This document shows, piece after piece, positions 23,320-35,364 of a stretch of 64,000 nt of DNA. The DNA is taken from contig ML133402.1 of the NCBI GenBank assembly GCA_003864495.1, positions 991,913-1,055,912 of the forward strand, given 5' to 3'. How positions within the stretch are numbered: position 1 is the stretch's first letter; every line of letters begins with the position of its first letter. The DNA is from Nemopilema nomurai. Lineage: Eukaryota > Cnidaria > Scyphozoa > Rhizostomeae > Rhizostomatidae. A program made the translations under genes and the position numbers. The notes under the pieces are model-generated. The model was given only the letters and a program-made list of their open reading frames with translations, made no database searches and was not told where the DNA came from.

Positions 23320-26300
23320 ATGATGGCAGATTGTCTCCGGTTCATTATATCAGGAGAAAGAGAAGACGGGAAGGCGATTGAGTTTTTGAAAAAAGCAGCA
23401 ACTGAAGCGAGTCGTGCTGAAATAAATATTAATTGGTTTACACTGGATGATTTGAATGCGGACCCTTCGGTATACAAGGAAAACGCAGTGGTTGTCTGTG
23501 AATCATTTGAAGGAAAGTCTTTTGAAACCTTAAAGCGTCATGGATGTAAAATTGTTGGACCTGCGTGTGTTCTGGCATGCTTAAAAACTATCCAACCTCT
23601 GCCATCTATGGTGGAGCCTTGTTTTAGTGTTGCAATGTTAGATGTTGTTGCTTGTTGTACAAATATAACTTCAGATGATAGAAGGAAGTTGAAAGACCTC
23701 ATTTCGGCTATGGGTGGCACAATGATTGGTGACTTCACTCAAAGTGTCACCCATCTCGTTGCTGGAGAAGTGGGCTCTGCTAAATACCTGGTGGCATGTG
23801 ATCTTGGAAAGCCCATTGTGCAGCCATCATGGGTTTATGATTGCTGGGCTGAAAGCAAATACAAGGTCAAAGATGGTGCAGCAAGTTCTTTTGTTAGTAA
23901 ACATGCTTGTCCCTGTTTCAAGGGACTTACGATATGTGTCACTGGTTTCACTGCAGATATTAGGCAGGAGGTGAAGAAACTGACTGATGAGAATGGGGGG
24001 CAGTATTCAGGGGAGTTGAAAATGCGGACTAGTACTCACCTTATTGTGAAGTTAGCCAAGGGTGAAAAATACAACTATGCCAGACAGTGGAAAATACATT
24101 GTGTATCGTTACATTGGTTTTATGAATGCATAAAATCAGGACATTGGGTTGATGAAGGGAGCTTTGAGATGATGCCTGGAGAAGAATCAATAATGGATGA
24201 GTCTAAGATATTTGATATTGCAAAAACCAGGGTGAACATGACAATTCAAAGTGAAATTGATGTGTCATCAGTTTCAAATAAGGCAGCTAAAGTTGCAGAA
24301 CAAAGTATCAAAAATAGAGAAAAGTCCAAAAGTGTTGAGGATAAGTTGGAAACAAAAAATGGTGCAACAAATAGCAAAAAATCAGTAAAAATTAGAACAT
24401 ATGATATAACAAAATTGAGTCTGCATGGTTTGCATTTAAAATCAAGTATGTTACTGGATGGATGTAAAATTTATATGGCTGAGATGGCTGCGAGTATAGC
24501 TGATCAGCTGAGAAAATTAATAAATGTTGCTGGTGCAATGAGGTTTAATCAATTGAACTCTTACATCACCCATGTAATTATGGGTGAAATAATTTCAAAG
24601 GAGCTTGAAGATTATATTAACAGTGCTGTTCAGAAACCATTTGTTGTTTCACCAGAATGGCTTGTTGAATCTTTCAAGGCATCAAAAGTGCTTGATGAAA
24701 AAGGTTAGTGGTTATCTATTTGTATATGGACTATGTTGTGTTTAGTTTCATTGGGAAAATGTTTATACATAAATATATCACATAACTGTCAATTTTCTGA
24801 ATAGATAAAATTCACTAATAAATACATTTGATGAACTCTGATACATGCACTGGATGTGGGCCTAGTTCTTGAAAGCACCTGTTTTTCTGTGAATATAAAG
24901 AAGTAACTGTTTTCTTTTCTAGCGTACTCTTTACTCGAATCTGATGAACCAGACCAACCCTTTAAAATCCCTGAACAACCAGATATCAAACGGAGGAAAG
25001 AAATCCCTACATTGTCACATCTTGATGATGACCTAGAAGATGATGATGTCTTTCTTGGGCAGTATCTACCACAAGCAGAGAGTAGTCGTATCTCATTTGC
25101 CATTGACAACAAAGCTCCTTTACCTGGAATTAGAGCAGTGGGCGAGAGAATCAGTGATGAACTACAGCAGTCTGATTCTGCAGAAGGTATCATTTCACAA
25201 AATTTTGTACCCAACAAACATTCAAAAAGCAACTTGCATCTTTCAATTTATAGTATATATTTCACATAGGAGGTGTTGGTTGGGCTCTGCGGAAAGGCTT
25301 TTCTCTATGAAATTGCCATGCAGTTGAGGCCACACATTTCTCTTGCAAGCCTTAGTGCAAGTTATATTTTCATTAAAATATTCTAAATTCTAAGGCAAAT
25401 TGGCCAGGCAATAAAGCTTAAATGAATATACATATACAATTCTATGAATTTTTTGCTTTTAATTTTTTGGAGATACATTTATACTGAATATCTATGCAAG
25501 GTTTTTAATAAAGATTGAAGCATTGAAGAAAGTACATAGCTATTAGTTGAGAGTATCTAATGGGAATATATAAATTGTTGATTTCCTAAACTAATTGAGT
25601 ATTTAGAAGCTTAATTTCAACCATATACCCAAATGTTTTAAATGCATTTTTCTGTTCCAATCATTTTGAATTTCCCTTTAGGTAAATTTTATGGATTTTC
25701 TAAGCCTAAGCAGAAAATTTGATTCTTGTAGCATTGCACTTATTCAAAATGTCTCTGTTTACCTTGTAATATCCTATATCCAAAGATGGTTGCAATCTAA
25801 TAAACATATGATATATATACTAAAATTCTTCTTCATGTTGTTGTACTTGTTTGTTCAAATTTTAATGATGGGACAGCATATTTCCTGACCAATTAATTGA
25901 TGAATTTTTCCATTTATTTCACAGCTGTTGCTGGTCCAATTGAAGAAATGGAAAGATCCACTTTGGCTAGTATAGAACATTCAGATGTTATCAAGAAATG
26001 CAAGTTTTTTGTTAAGTTCTTTGAAGCTGAGACAATGAATCAAATAAAGTCATTGGTCGAAGAATTCAATGGGAAAATAGTCAATCAAGAAGCCAGAAGC
26101 GATTATGTGATTGTCCCACTAACATTTGAGAAGAAAAGAAGGATTGGCAAGAAAGAGGTAATGCTTCAAGATTCTTGTTTTTTATCTGATGATGCAATTC
26201 TGCTTGAAGAAGTTTTTACAAACTTTGTTTTGTGAAGTAACTTTTAGTGACCCCTTGCAACACCGATGTACCGTAAATCCTCAAATTGCCCCCCCCCTCG

Positions 26301-29300
26301 AAAAAGCCCCCCCTCGAATAAGCCCCCACCCTAGAAGTACAAACTTTAAATAAGCCCCCCCTCGAATAAGCCCCCTTGATTTGTAAATTTTTGACTCCTG
26401 AGGTTGCCTTTGACATTTTAGTGAATTACCATAAAAATTTATGTTTTTGTTAATAATTTAATCAAATGTTACTTTATACTTAGGTTATTTTTGATATTGT
26501 GAAAAGAAAAAAATTTCAAAAATTATCTTTTTATGTGGCATGTTTCAGGAATTTTATAAGCCCCCCTCCCCCCTCAAATAAGCCTCCACCTCGAATAAGC
26601 CCCCACCCAAAAATGTCAAAAATAATTCGAGGATTTACGGTAGTCTTTGAGTAACTTGGGAAGGAGCTTGGATATGGAATAAAGCCTCATGTGAGCTATC
26701 ATGTGATCAGTTTAAGCAGAAGACCTGCACTGTACACCCTTTAAGAGATTTGAAGGCACCTGAGTAGAAGGTTGCTTCTTTGCTGCAGCCTCTGAGATTT
26801 CATACATTGCAAATCACCTTTAAAATCCAAGTGAAGAGGAAACCATATTACAGCTTCTGCTTGGATTTCCTTTTCAAATTTCTCTTCACCTGCAACTTAT
26901 GATTAACGTTCACTTCTTCTATACCATTGGAAATATCATATCATCTAATCCAGTGTCTTACCTCACCCCAAACTCTTATAAGTTAGGCCACTCAATGAAG
27001 CTGTATGCTATTGCAATAATGCGATATGGTAATTGTGGTTGAAGACTTTTCTGTTATAGAGAAATGTCCAGTTAAGTTAGGTCTTTTCAGAACCTCTTAG
27101 GTGGAGTTCATTAGAATTTTCTTTCTAGGTCACCATTTGTTGGTTGGAACAGTCTCTGGAGAAGGAGCAATTGTTGGAAGTGGACACTTGCTTCTTGTTT
27201 CGCCCGTTCCACCTTCCACCCGACTGTGTTCCACTAAAGGACTGCGTAATATCCGTCAGCCAATTCACCGGTATAGAACGGGAACATGTCGTCCAAGTTG
27301 CTGATTTAATGGGTTTGTGTTTCTTGAAAATATATAACATTAAACCAGAAAGTTGATGTCATCAAACAAGGCTATTTTTGACTGACCCTCTATCTTTGAT
27401 TCTTCGCTTTTTGTGCCGTATCAGATGGCTAATGATACGATATCCGAAGGTATGTTTATATTCCCTTTGTGTCTGAAAAAATGCCCTGCAACTGCATCTT
27501 ATCTCGCAATTATTGAGGTTTGATATGACCCCTCGCTTGCAATCAATCGATTTCTGCGTTTTGTTTGTCATACTGAGCTTGGCCTTCACCTTCCAGGTGC
27601 AATTATGCAAGATAGTTTTGTGCGCAAAGACGGCAATGGATTGCAGGCGAACACGCACCTTCTTCTGGCAGAGGCATCAGGTGCCAAGTACGAAGCGGCC
27701 GTCGAATGGGGCGTACAATGCGTCTCTAAGGAGTGGCTGTTTGCTTGTGCTAAGAACAAGAGGCTGGTGTCTATGGAGGATTACCCTTTAGATAGTCACT
27801 CGAAAATCGAATCAAACGAGGAGGAGGAGGAGGCGGAGGACGTCACAATCCGAGACGAGACTGACCTGAATGATAAGGAGGCTATACCTGTGCAGTCCGT
27901 GCGTGCGAAGGAGATTCAACCTCCCGAAAGCAAAGTAAATGGTTCCAGCCAAATTTGCAGTGAGATCCCAGCAAAAATTGGCTCACCGGCAGGGAAAACT
28001 CCAGCGACTCCCCGCAAGGCGCTGCTTCAAATCGGGAAGCCATTCAAGCCCTCCTTCAACGTAGATGACATGATGGAGTACCTCAAGTCGCCGGCAACCT
28101 GCTTTACGCCGAGAGGCAAGAGCCGTCTCAGCACTGGCAGTTTCGCCTTGGACGAATTTGTCGGTGATCAGCTTCGAAAGGCACTGGAGATCACTAGCGG
28201 AGACACGCGCAAGAAGTCGCACGACACCGCTGCTCAGGAGGAGCAAAGAAACCCTGAACGACCATCCTTGAAGAACACTAATAAGGTTAGGTTTTTCGAA
28301 CGAGCTGAAAATCACAATTACCGAATATTGCCCCAACCTTCTTTCTCTGCAGAAGTTTGAATACTTCTTTCTGAGATTTATGTTTCAAACACAAAATACA
28401 TAAGCACGTGCCATGGACTCTTTATATTAAGGTACTATTTATCGAAATACATTCATTTATTTTAGTAAAGCCTTTTTCTCTCTTTGGAAATGTTTTGTTG
28501 TGATCAGTTGATTATGAAATAAGGGTTTGTACGTGTGATCACGTTCTACCAATATCTTGAGTCGTGCTTTGCTTGCTCTGTTGAACAACCAATAGCAATT
28601 CATCCTGTTAACTTTTCCAGGAATCTAATAAGAAAAAATCGAATGCGGAAGCTGGAGTATTAAGCGGCGTTGTTATTGCTGTTAGCAAAAAGCTAGTGGA
28701 TAGGCAGGGAGAGATTCACAATTTGGCCACCTCATTGGGAGCGGAATGCCAGTTTGGCTTTGACGAGAACTGCACGCATCTTATCCACAAGGTAATTTCA
28801 TCGATGTCACTCCTCAAGAGCCGTGGCGCAATTTTAATTTTAATTTTTTGCATACTTAAAGTACATTTTCGTCCGACAATCCTCAGAGTGTGCAAAAGTT
28901 TGCTCTTTACCACGAAGCATTTGAATCCACAGTATCACGCGAATCTATTGATTCCAATAATGAAATTCTTGAATTCGAATGAAAACAGAGGGTCATTTGA
29001 CTAAATCATGTTAATGTATTTTGTGAGTCAGCTTGTGTGGCATTTTCAATCAATTGTGTTTACTGCTACAATGCTCTAATTCTTTAATCACTGTCGTTTT
29101 TTGTAGGTATTTTCTGTTTCAATATCCTCATCCCCTTTTAAGCTTATTCAGGTATATAATGTCAATTTGATTCCTTACAAGACAATACGACTAAAGTCTT
29201 GCATTCCGTAGCCCCCGTTCCCCTAAGCATTGGAACAACGACTTTAGCATTGGAGCAATTTCTCGATTTTCTTTCTTCAGGGGAAGGTGACAGATTGCCT

Positions 29301-32300
29301 GGCAGAAGTAAGACAGGCCCGGTCTCTCAAGCGAGAAATCGTATCCGACCACTGGCTTGAAGCGTGCCTTAACGATAACACGAGAGTGGACGAAAAGATG
29401 TATCCATGCACATATAACCCGAAAATGTCACTGTCAGTGGTTTCAAAGGACAAACGATTATCCCGCTCCATGGTATGAATATATTAATGTAAAATTTAAC
29501 TTAAAATTTGTTATGTAAAGTTGAGGCATTTCTTTCATTATATGTATAGGGTTGAATATTGCTTTATTCTTATAACAAACGTTCCCATCTTGAAGATGTT
29601 GACAGTGCAAGTATCAAGTAAATTCCATCTTCAGAATTAAAGATGCCTCATTGTAAGAGGTAAGATTGTTGGGTATGGGAATTATTGGAGTTAAAATTTT
29701 AGAGTGACATTCCTAGTTTTTTCTTGTAAAGGTAACTCTTCTTCTGTGTCTTTTTTCAAGTAATTGTTTCTCATTTTAATGCTTTTTAAAGAGATTAGTA
29801 TGCATGAATGATATATTAGCTCGTGAGAATCATATTAAGTATTTCGTCTTTTTTACAGAAGCCAACTTCTGCCGAATCAAAGTTGCTGTCTAACCATGCG
29901 GAGGAGCGAAACGCAGCCATGAGTCCTTCAGTCAGTACCACAAATGACAACATTGAAAGCCCTCCTTCGCGCATAGAGACACCTAAAATGAATCAGTATG
30001 ATAGTCCAGCCTGTTTAAGTGCTCATTCTTCTTTGAAGAAGATTCTTTCGCCTCCGTCAGAGGAAAGGGCATCTTCATTGGATGCACGATTGGAGTTTCA
30101 ACGTCAAATGGAAGAGCTTATGGAGGCGACAAAGGTTAGTGAAGTAAAGGGAATCCTTTTCATATTGTCATGAAAACATATCAGCTACCCTTGTATTAGG
30201 TTTTTATAAATACACATTAAGGCTCAATCATTTATAATCAGCCTTACTATGTGACGCTCCATCTTGAAGTAGCGCTCTGAGAAAATGTATATCTGAGGTT
30301 GGTGCATTCCTGTCGAATGGAGGGGATAATATTTTTAAGCGAGTTACAGACATTTTTCAAAAAACCATTTCAGTGCTAATAAAATCTTTTACTCTTCCTG
30401 TCTCAGGGCAACAAAGGTGGATTAAGAAGAATCCGAAGGCAACAGTTAAGTTCAGCATCACCATCAGAAGAGAATGGCGTGAAGAGGTCTTCTGTGGCAA
30501 GAAGATTACGGACACGGCAATCATCACAAGTAGGCCAATCTTGCCATCAAGTTCTTGAATTCAATGCCAGTCAGTCTGATATTCTCCACGATTTAGCGAA
30601 AAGCCAGTGTAGATTATTTACTTATTCGTTTCTTTCAAATTGAGTGCCTTATTGTAAAGCGAGCTGAGTCTTATTCGAATTAATCGCTTCATATTTTCAT
30701 TGATGATAAGGTTGCTATTTTTCTCTACTTGGTAAAAAAGGCAGATTTGACTTTCAAAGGTATCAAGGATATAAAACGAAGGATACATGCTTATTAGACA
30801 ATCATCTAATTTTTGTTTCAATGCCTACTCGCGCCATGACTCGGCTAATCGAATCTTCAGCTCTATGCTGTCCAAGTATCATGGTGAATCAAGTATCATG
30901 GTGAATCAAGTATCATGGTGAATCAAGTATCATGGTGAATCAAGTATCATGGTGAATCAAGTATCATGGTGAATCAAGTATCATGGTGAATCAATGGCTG
31001 TGTTTCTTACTTTTGTCTTTGGCTGAACTCCTACTTACCACTCCTTATTTCTGGATTCCTTGCTTTTGCAGAAGAGCAACAGCGAATCCTCAAAATCATC
31101 AGGCGAAAAGAGACACGGTGCCATAGATCCATCACAAGGTGACATCATCACCTACGACGATCCAGCCGGGCGGGTGGAACGAGAGCGAATCCTGGCCCAG
31201 CTGAAGGCCGCCAGCCCGAGTCAGGACGGGTTCGCAGAATTCAAGCCAATCGAAGTCTCAGACATGCCTTTGGATTCTGCAGTTGACATAGCAAATCAAA
31301 ATGAGGTATGGTATTCTGACGTCACTTTTATCCTACTGATGCTTTAGTAGAAGGCAATCTCGCGTGATAAAGTTTAATGTGATGAAGGGCATTAAAAATT
31401 CGGTGCTTAGAAGTCATCAAAGAAGATCAAATCCACCAAAAAAATACAAATTCTGGTTATGAAGCCATGAACAGAATCGAATCGGTCTGTGTTGAATGGG
31501 TTTCGTTAGGATTCAGTGGTTTCAACATGGGTGTCCTAGGCAGAGAGGATCCTGATACCAACATATAGGCTTAATCACCTAGGACAAGCATTTGTAATGA
31601 TGTACGTCTTGCGTATAGGAGACGTGTGTGTAATGCACATTCCATGGCCCTCTTTTTCATTAGGAGGCTACTACTTTTCGAACACCAACCAAGCATGACA
31701 CATCGGACAAACAACGGGTTGTGAACAAGCAAGTCTTTCCCGCCGACTTCGATCATCTGACAACTCCTCCAAAGCGTCCGGTCAACATGCATATCTCTAA
31801 ACCGGTCGAGGCACCGCAGCCTATCAGCCTTCTTGAGGACGATGACATTGAGGAGGAAAATCAAGTGCCTGTTGAGACCTACAAGTTCCTTCTATCTGCA
31901 ATGACACCGCAAGAGAAGATCCACTACTCAGCAATGATAGAGGAGCTGGGTGGCATCATTTGCGATGCGCAGTACTTTACGCTTGACTGCACGCACGTCA
32001 TAGTTGGCAGCCCAAGCAGGTGGGTAGTGTATTTTACGGATGTTATCAGATCATTTGCAATGTGTACTGTATTGTTTAGTGTATACAGATAGCGTGTAAT
32101 TTGCTAATGTGAACTGCGGCGAATGCTGTACGTTACTGCATAGTGTTAGTAAACAGACATAAGAGCGCCACTTGTTGAAGGACGAATGCAGACTAATCTT
32201 TGCGAGCCCGTTTCACGAGTAACTCTTTCTCAAGGAGGTTTTTTACACAACCACATGCATGTATAGTTGAAATTAGCGCAAGATTATGTAAAATCATATA

Positions 32301-34292
32301 ATGTTATTTGCTGTAATACAATGTGGAAGCCAAGCGTGACTTAAATGGCATCTGGCTAGGCGACAGTTCACTGAGACATGCACGCAGTTTTCTAACTGAT
32401 GAATCCTATTTCAACTCTTAATCTGCATAAGTTTTGACTATAGTATAGAGAGGCGCTGAGGCCAGAAGCTATTCGAACATTTTCCACAGATCTTGCAATC
32501 TGGAATTGTCTATGCCTAAATTGACATTTACATTTATGACATTTACGAAATCATATTTTGACCAGTTTGACTATTTGTCATCTTATTTTTCATTTTGTAA
32601 TCATCGTTTTTGATTTTTTCCAAGAAACGAGAAGTTTTTGGCGGCAGTGGCTGCTGGAAAGTGGGTGCTACACAAATCATTTTTGGAAGCAAGCCGAGAG
32701 GCTGGGTTTTTTGTCAGTGAGGAGGAGCACGAGTGGGGCAGAGAAGCAGAGCCATCCAAGTTGACAGTGGCAGCAAGGAGATGGCGGATGAACCTAGAGA
32801 AGGAGAGAAAGGTGCGTTCTGTTTGTGAGTCTCAGGCAGTGGCTTCACTTCTACCTCAATCGGCTGCCAGCACTGCTCTTTGCACCAGTGCTTGGAAAGT
32901 CTAAAAGGGCTGCTTTTGTGTTGTAATCGGCCTTGAGTGAAATAAGAAAGACGTCTTAGCGCAAGCTTATTCTAATTCAGATAGTTTGTGTCCTTTAACT
33001 TGGTAATCAGGACACATTTTCTTTTATCATTTTCCAATTAAGAGTATTTTGATAATGTATTTTTATCAGCGAGACCCATCCGCCGGGGCATTCAGTGGCT
33101 GGAATGTACTGCTGTCGGTGGGCTCCTCCGTGCGGCAGCATGGCTTCAAGCGGATGCTGGAGGCAGGCAGTGGAATTGTGGCCGGCATCCATCCACCGTT
33201 CTGTGCTGTCGATGGAGTGACGCACGCTTTTATAGGTAAGTGAATCTGTCTTATGTCGGGATCTGCATTTTGTTGTTCTCTAGAAATGTGTGCCAATATG
33301 TGCGTGTTGTTCAGTTCTAATGCGTTTATCATTCAGTTGCACCATGAACTCTAAACAGTGGAACGCCAATGCTCCGATTTAACGAATGTCCGCGTTGGCT
33401 ATTGCAACCTAGCCTAGTGCAAGCATTTTGAGCCCACAAAATAAGTAGAAAATAAGTCTGACTGAGTGAATGCATCTACAACATTCTCAATGGTAGGACT
33501 AATTGGAACTCAACTTTATTTTCAACTATCTTTTGTTTCGTATTCGTCCCTTCACCCAACTTCCTTCTCTTTTCCTCTTTTTCCCCCCTTTTGCTTCTTC
33601 TCTCCTTTTATCCCCTTTTGTTTTTTTACCCCTGTTGTTCTTTGTAGCTGGTACAGATAATGGTACAGAGGTCCAAGTTCTTACTAAAATATCCGTAGTT
33701 TTCGTTTGGGACAAAAAAAATGGAATCTGCCTGTCACCATTTTGGAAAGCTACTTGCTTTGATAAACATCCTCATTGAAACCTTTACTTTCCTCAAACCT
33801 GGCTGCCCCACATTAAACCCTGTTATGATACTTAATTTTTCTTTTTCTCAAACTAGTTTGTTTTTACCTATTTTACCCAATAACCCAAACAAGTACATGT
33901 TCCACTGTCACTGTTCTTATCCAATAACGTTTAGCAATTTACTCAAATACTCCAGCTGATATTCTTGTAGTGCATAAGATCTTGAAGCCCCTTTCCACCA
34001 CTTCTTTGCTCCGTGGAATCAACTTTCGTCTTCCATTGCAGACCCTAATAAGACGAAGCCTGGCGTTATAGATTACAAGATGCTCCATTCAGCAGGAATC
34101 TTGGTGTTACGCCCTGATTACATTGCAGATTTCCTTACGCAAGAACCAGCCCCACCCGCCACCAAATACCTTCTCCAGGAGGTCCAAAGTTTCTTGGAGC
34201 CAAATGGAAACCTGACAAGTACAACTGATTCCAAGAAGCGCAAAGTTATCGAGGAGCGGTCCTCTCAAAAAACAAAACGAGCAAGGAAATAG
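23320..34292 (+). CDS. TOPBP1: TOPBP1, multi-BRCT replication and DNA-damage-checkpoint scaffold
   Basis: Exons: 23320-24703, 24923-25186, 25925-26157, 27129-27312, 27597-28285, 28621-28791, 29281-29472, 29859-30134, 30407-30529, 31072-31305, 31664-32019, 32625-32811, 33070-33235, 34042-34292. They join in phase to about 1569 aa (human 1522). BRCT0-2 span about residues 1-290 and are encoded by the unusually long first exon. BRCT3 is about 370-465, BRCT4 566-660, BRCT5 663-750 (with GAKYEAA), BRCT6 930-1025, the ATR-activation region about 1190-1220, BRCT7 1315-1405 (VAAGKWVLH) and BRCT8 1435-1535. A basic C-terminus (KKRKV, KRARK) looks like a nuclear signal. TOPBP1 helps load CDC45 through Treslin and activates ATR with 9-1-1. 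The ATR-activation motif here has tyrosine (ITYDDP, Y1200) where human has W1145. Translation could start at either of the two ATGs at 23320 or 23323. Confidence 0.96.
26269..26642. mobile_element. MITE-like element with inverted ends and TA flanks, in TOPBP1 intron 3
   Basis: The ends are inverted: CCGTAAATCCTCAAATT on the left and AATTCGAGGATTTACGG on the right, both bounded by TA as in Tc1/mariner-type insertions. Inside, C-rich repeats of a CCCCCCTCGAATAAG type occur on both sides of an AT-rich core. Length is about 374 bp and there is no open frame, so it is a non-autonomous element. It sits between TOPBP1 exons 3 and 4. Confidence 0.8.
28850..28894 (+). repeat. Dispersed inverted-repeat family, end fragment (copy A)
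   Basis: Shares TACTTAAAGTA, then TTTTCGTCCGACA and CCTCAGAGT, with copies at 38795-38836 and 45664-45706, and in reverse at 4478-4518. It lies in the TOPBP1 intron after exon 6. Only one end of the element is recognised here. Confidence 0.55.
30874..30992. repeat. 17-bp tandem minisatellite, 7 perfect copies
   Basis: The unit AAGTATCATGGTGAATC repeats seven times without a mismatch (7 x 17 = 119 bases), in TOPBP1 intron 9 about 80 bases before exon 10. Perfect identity suggests recent expansion and likely length variation between individuals. Confidence 0.96.
33543..33646. repeat. Polypyrimidine tract in TOPBP1 intron 13
   Basis: About 100 bases almost entirely of C and T on the + strand. 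It lies some 400 bases before the acceptor of the last TOPBP1 exon, too far upstream to be the acceptor's own pyrimidine tract. It is probably simple-sequence drift. Confidence 0.6.
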
Positions 34293-34342
34293 CTCAGAGA
34301 TTTTGTCCCTATTTCTTTTCTAAATCGTTGACAGTTAACGTG

Positions 34343-34348
34343 AATAAA
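34343..34348 (+). terminator. Poly(A) signal AATAAA of TOPBP1
   Basis: A canonical AATAAA lies 51 bases after the TAG stop at 34290-34292, giving a short 3' UTR. Confidence 0.6.
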
Positions 34349-35364
34349 GTTTTCTGATTCCATGGGCATCTAAAATCTTTGGCAGTAGCTATGAGAATTA
34401 GTGGTCTTATCTTGCTAGAGTAGAGTTCGGAAATGCCTCTTCTTACTTTATTGCCAGCACGAGACAAAAATATTTCTTTACAGATATTGCAACATAAAAC
34501 GTCGGCCTTCCCATTTTCAAGGTCTTGTATTTTAAGAAGAAATTCTGCCTGAAAGATTGTGACGCCTTAAAGTGTTCTCTCGTAAAAGAAATCACCGATG
34601 GAAGAACTTTCTTTTACCCCCTCAGAGTCTGCCCTGAATGTTTACAAAATGTATTTCCTTGAAATTCCGAGCTTTTGCTACTTGACCAAGCAACCTGAGT
34701 CGGTTTCGATTCTTTAATTTTACTTTACGACTGCACATTATTGAATATATGCTCAATTTGTTTTTGTTGCACATATCAATTTAACTGAAGTCGTTGCTGC
34801 CTCGGGCATTTTAATTTGTTTATTTTAATCTTTAACTTCCTTGCCTAGTGTTACAATATTTAGCTTGTGGATAAATGAATATTTTTAACTCATTTCATTG
34901 AATGACATGTGAGATGTTTTTGTCTACTAATTTTCTGTAACGCAGCTACAAAAGTTTTCAAGCAAATAAAATAACTTGTTCTAAAGCTGTGTTATTATTG
35001 GAAAGCTTTGTTTTTTCAATTGGGCTGCAATTGCATCCAATGGCGGCTTATAGTGACAGGAAAGTATGTAAAGTTTGAGTCAACATGCTTTTAATTGAAA
35101 CTGTCTTAATTTTGTAAGCATGGGCGATGGCTGCCATACAGGACAAATTGCAAAATGATTTCGTCGTTCATGCCCAAGTACTAAACTTGGCCTGAGGAAT
35201 CCGGATCTTAAGATTCGACATTGTTTCTTCTCAAGTACAGGAATCATTGATAAATACCGGAAAAACTGGATGCTTGTTTTCAAACAATAATAGTATTTAC
35301 AGTGCAAAGGTCACTGCAGCTTTCACTTCACCTGGCGGAAGGAGCACAAAGGGACATTTTAAAG
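34349..35364. other. Intergenic region between TOPBP1 and the GDPD1-like gene
   Basis: AT-rich; short chance open frames only. The distal part is presumably the GDPD1-like promoter and 5' UTR. No regulatory motif can be named with confidence. Confidence 0.4.
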
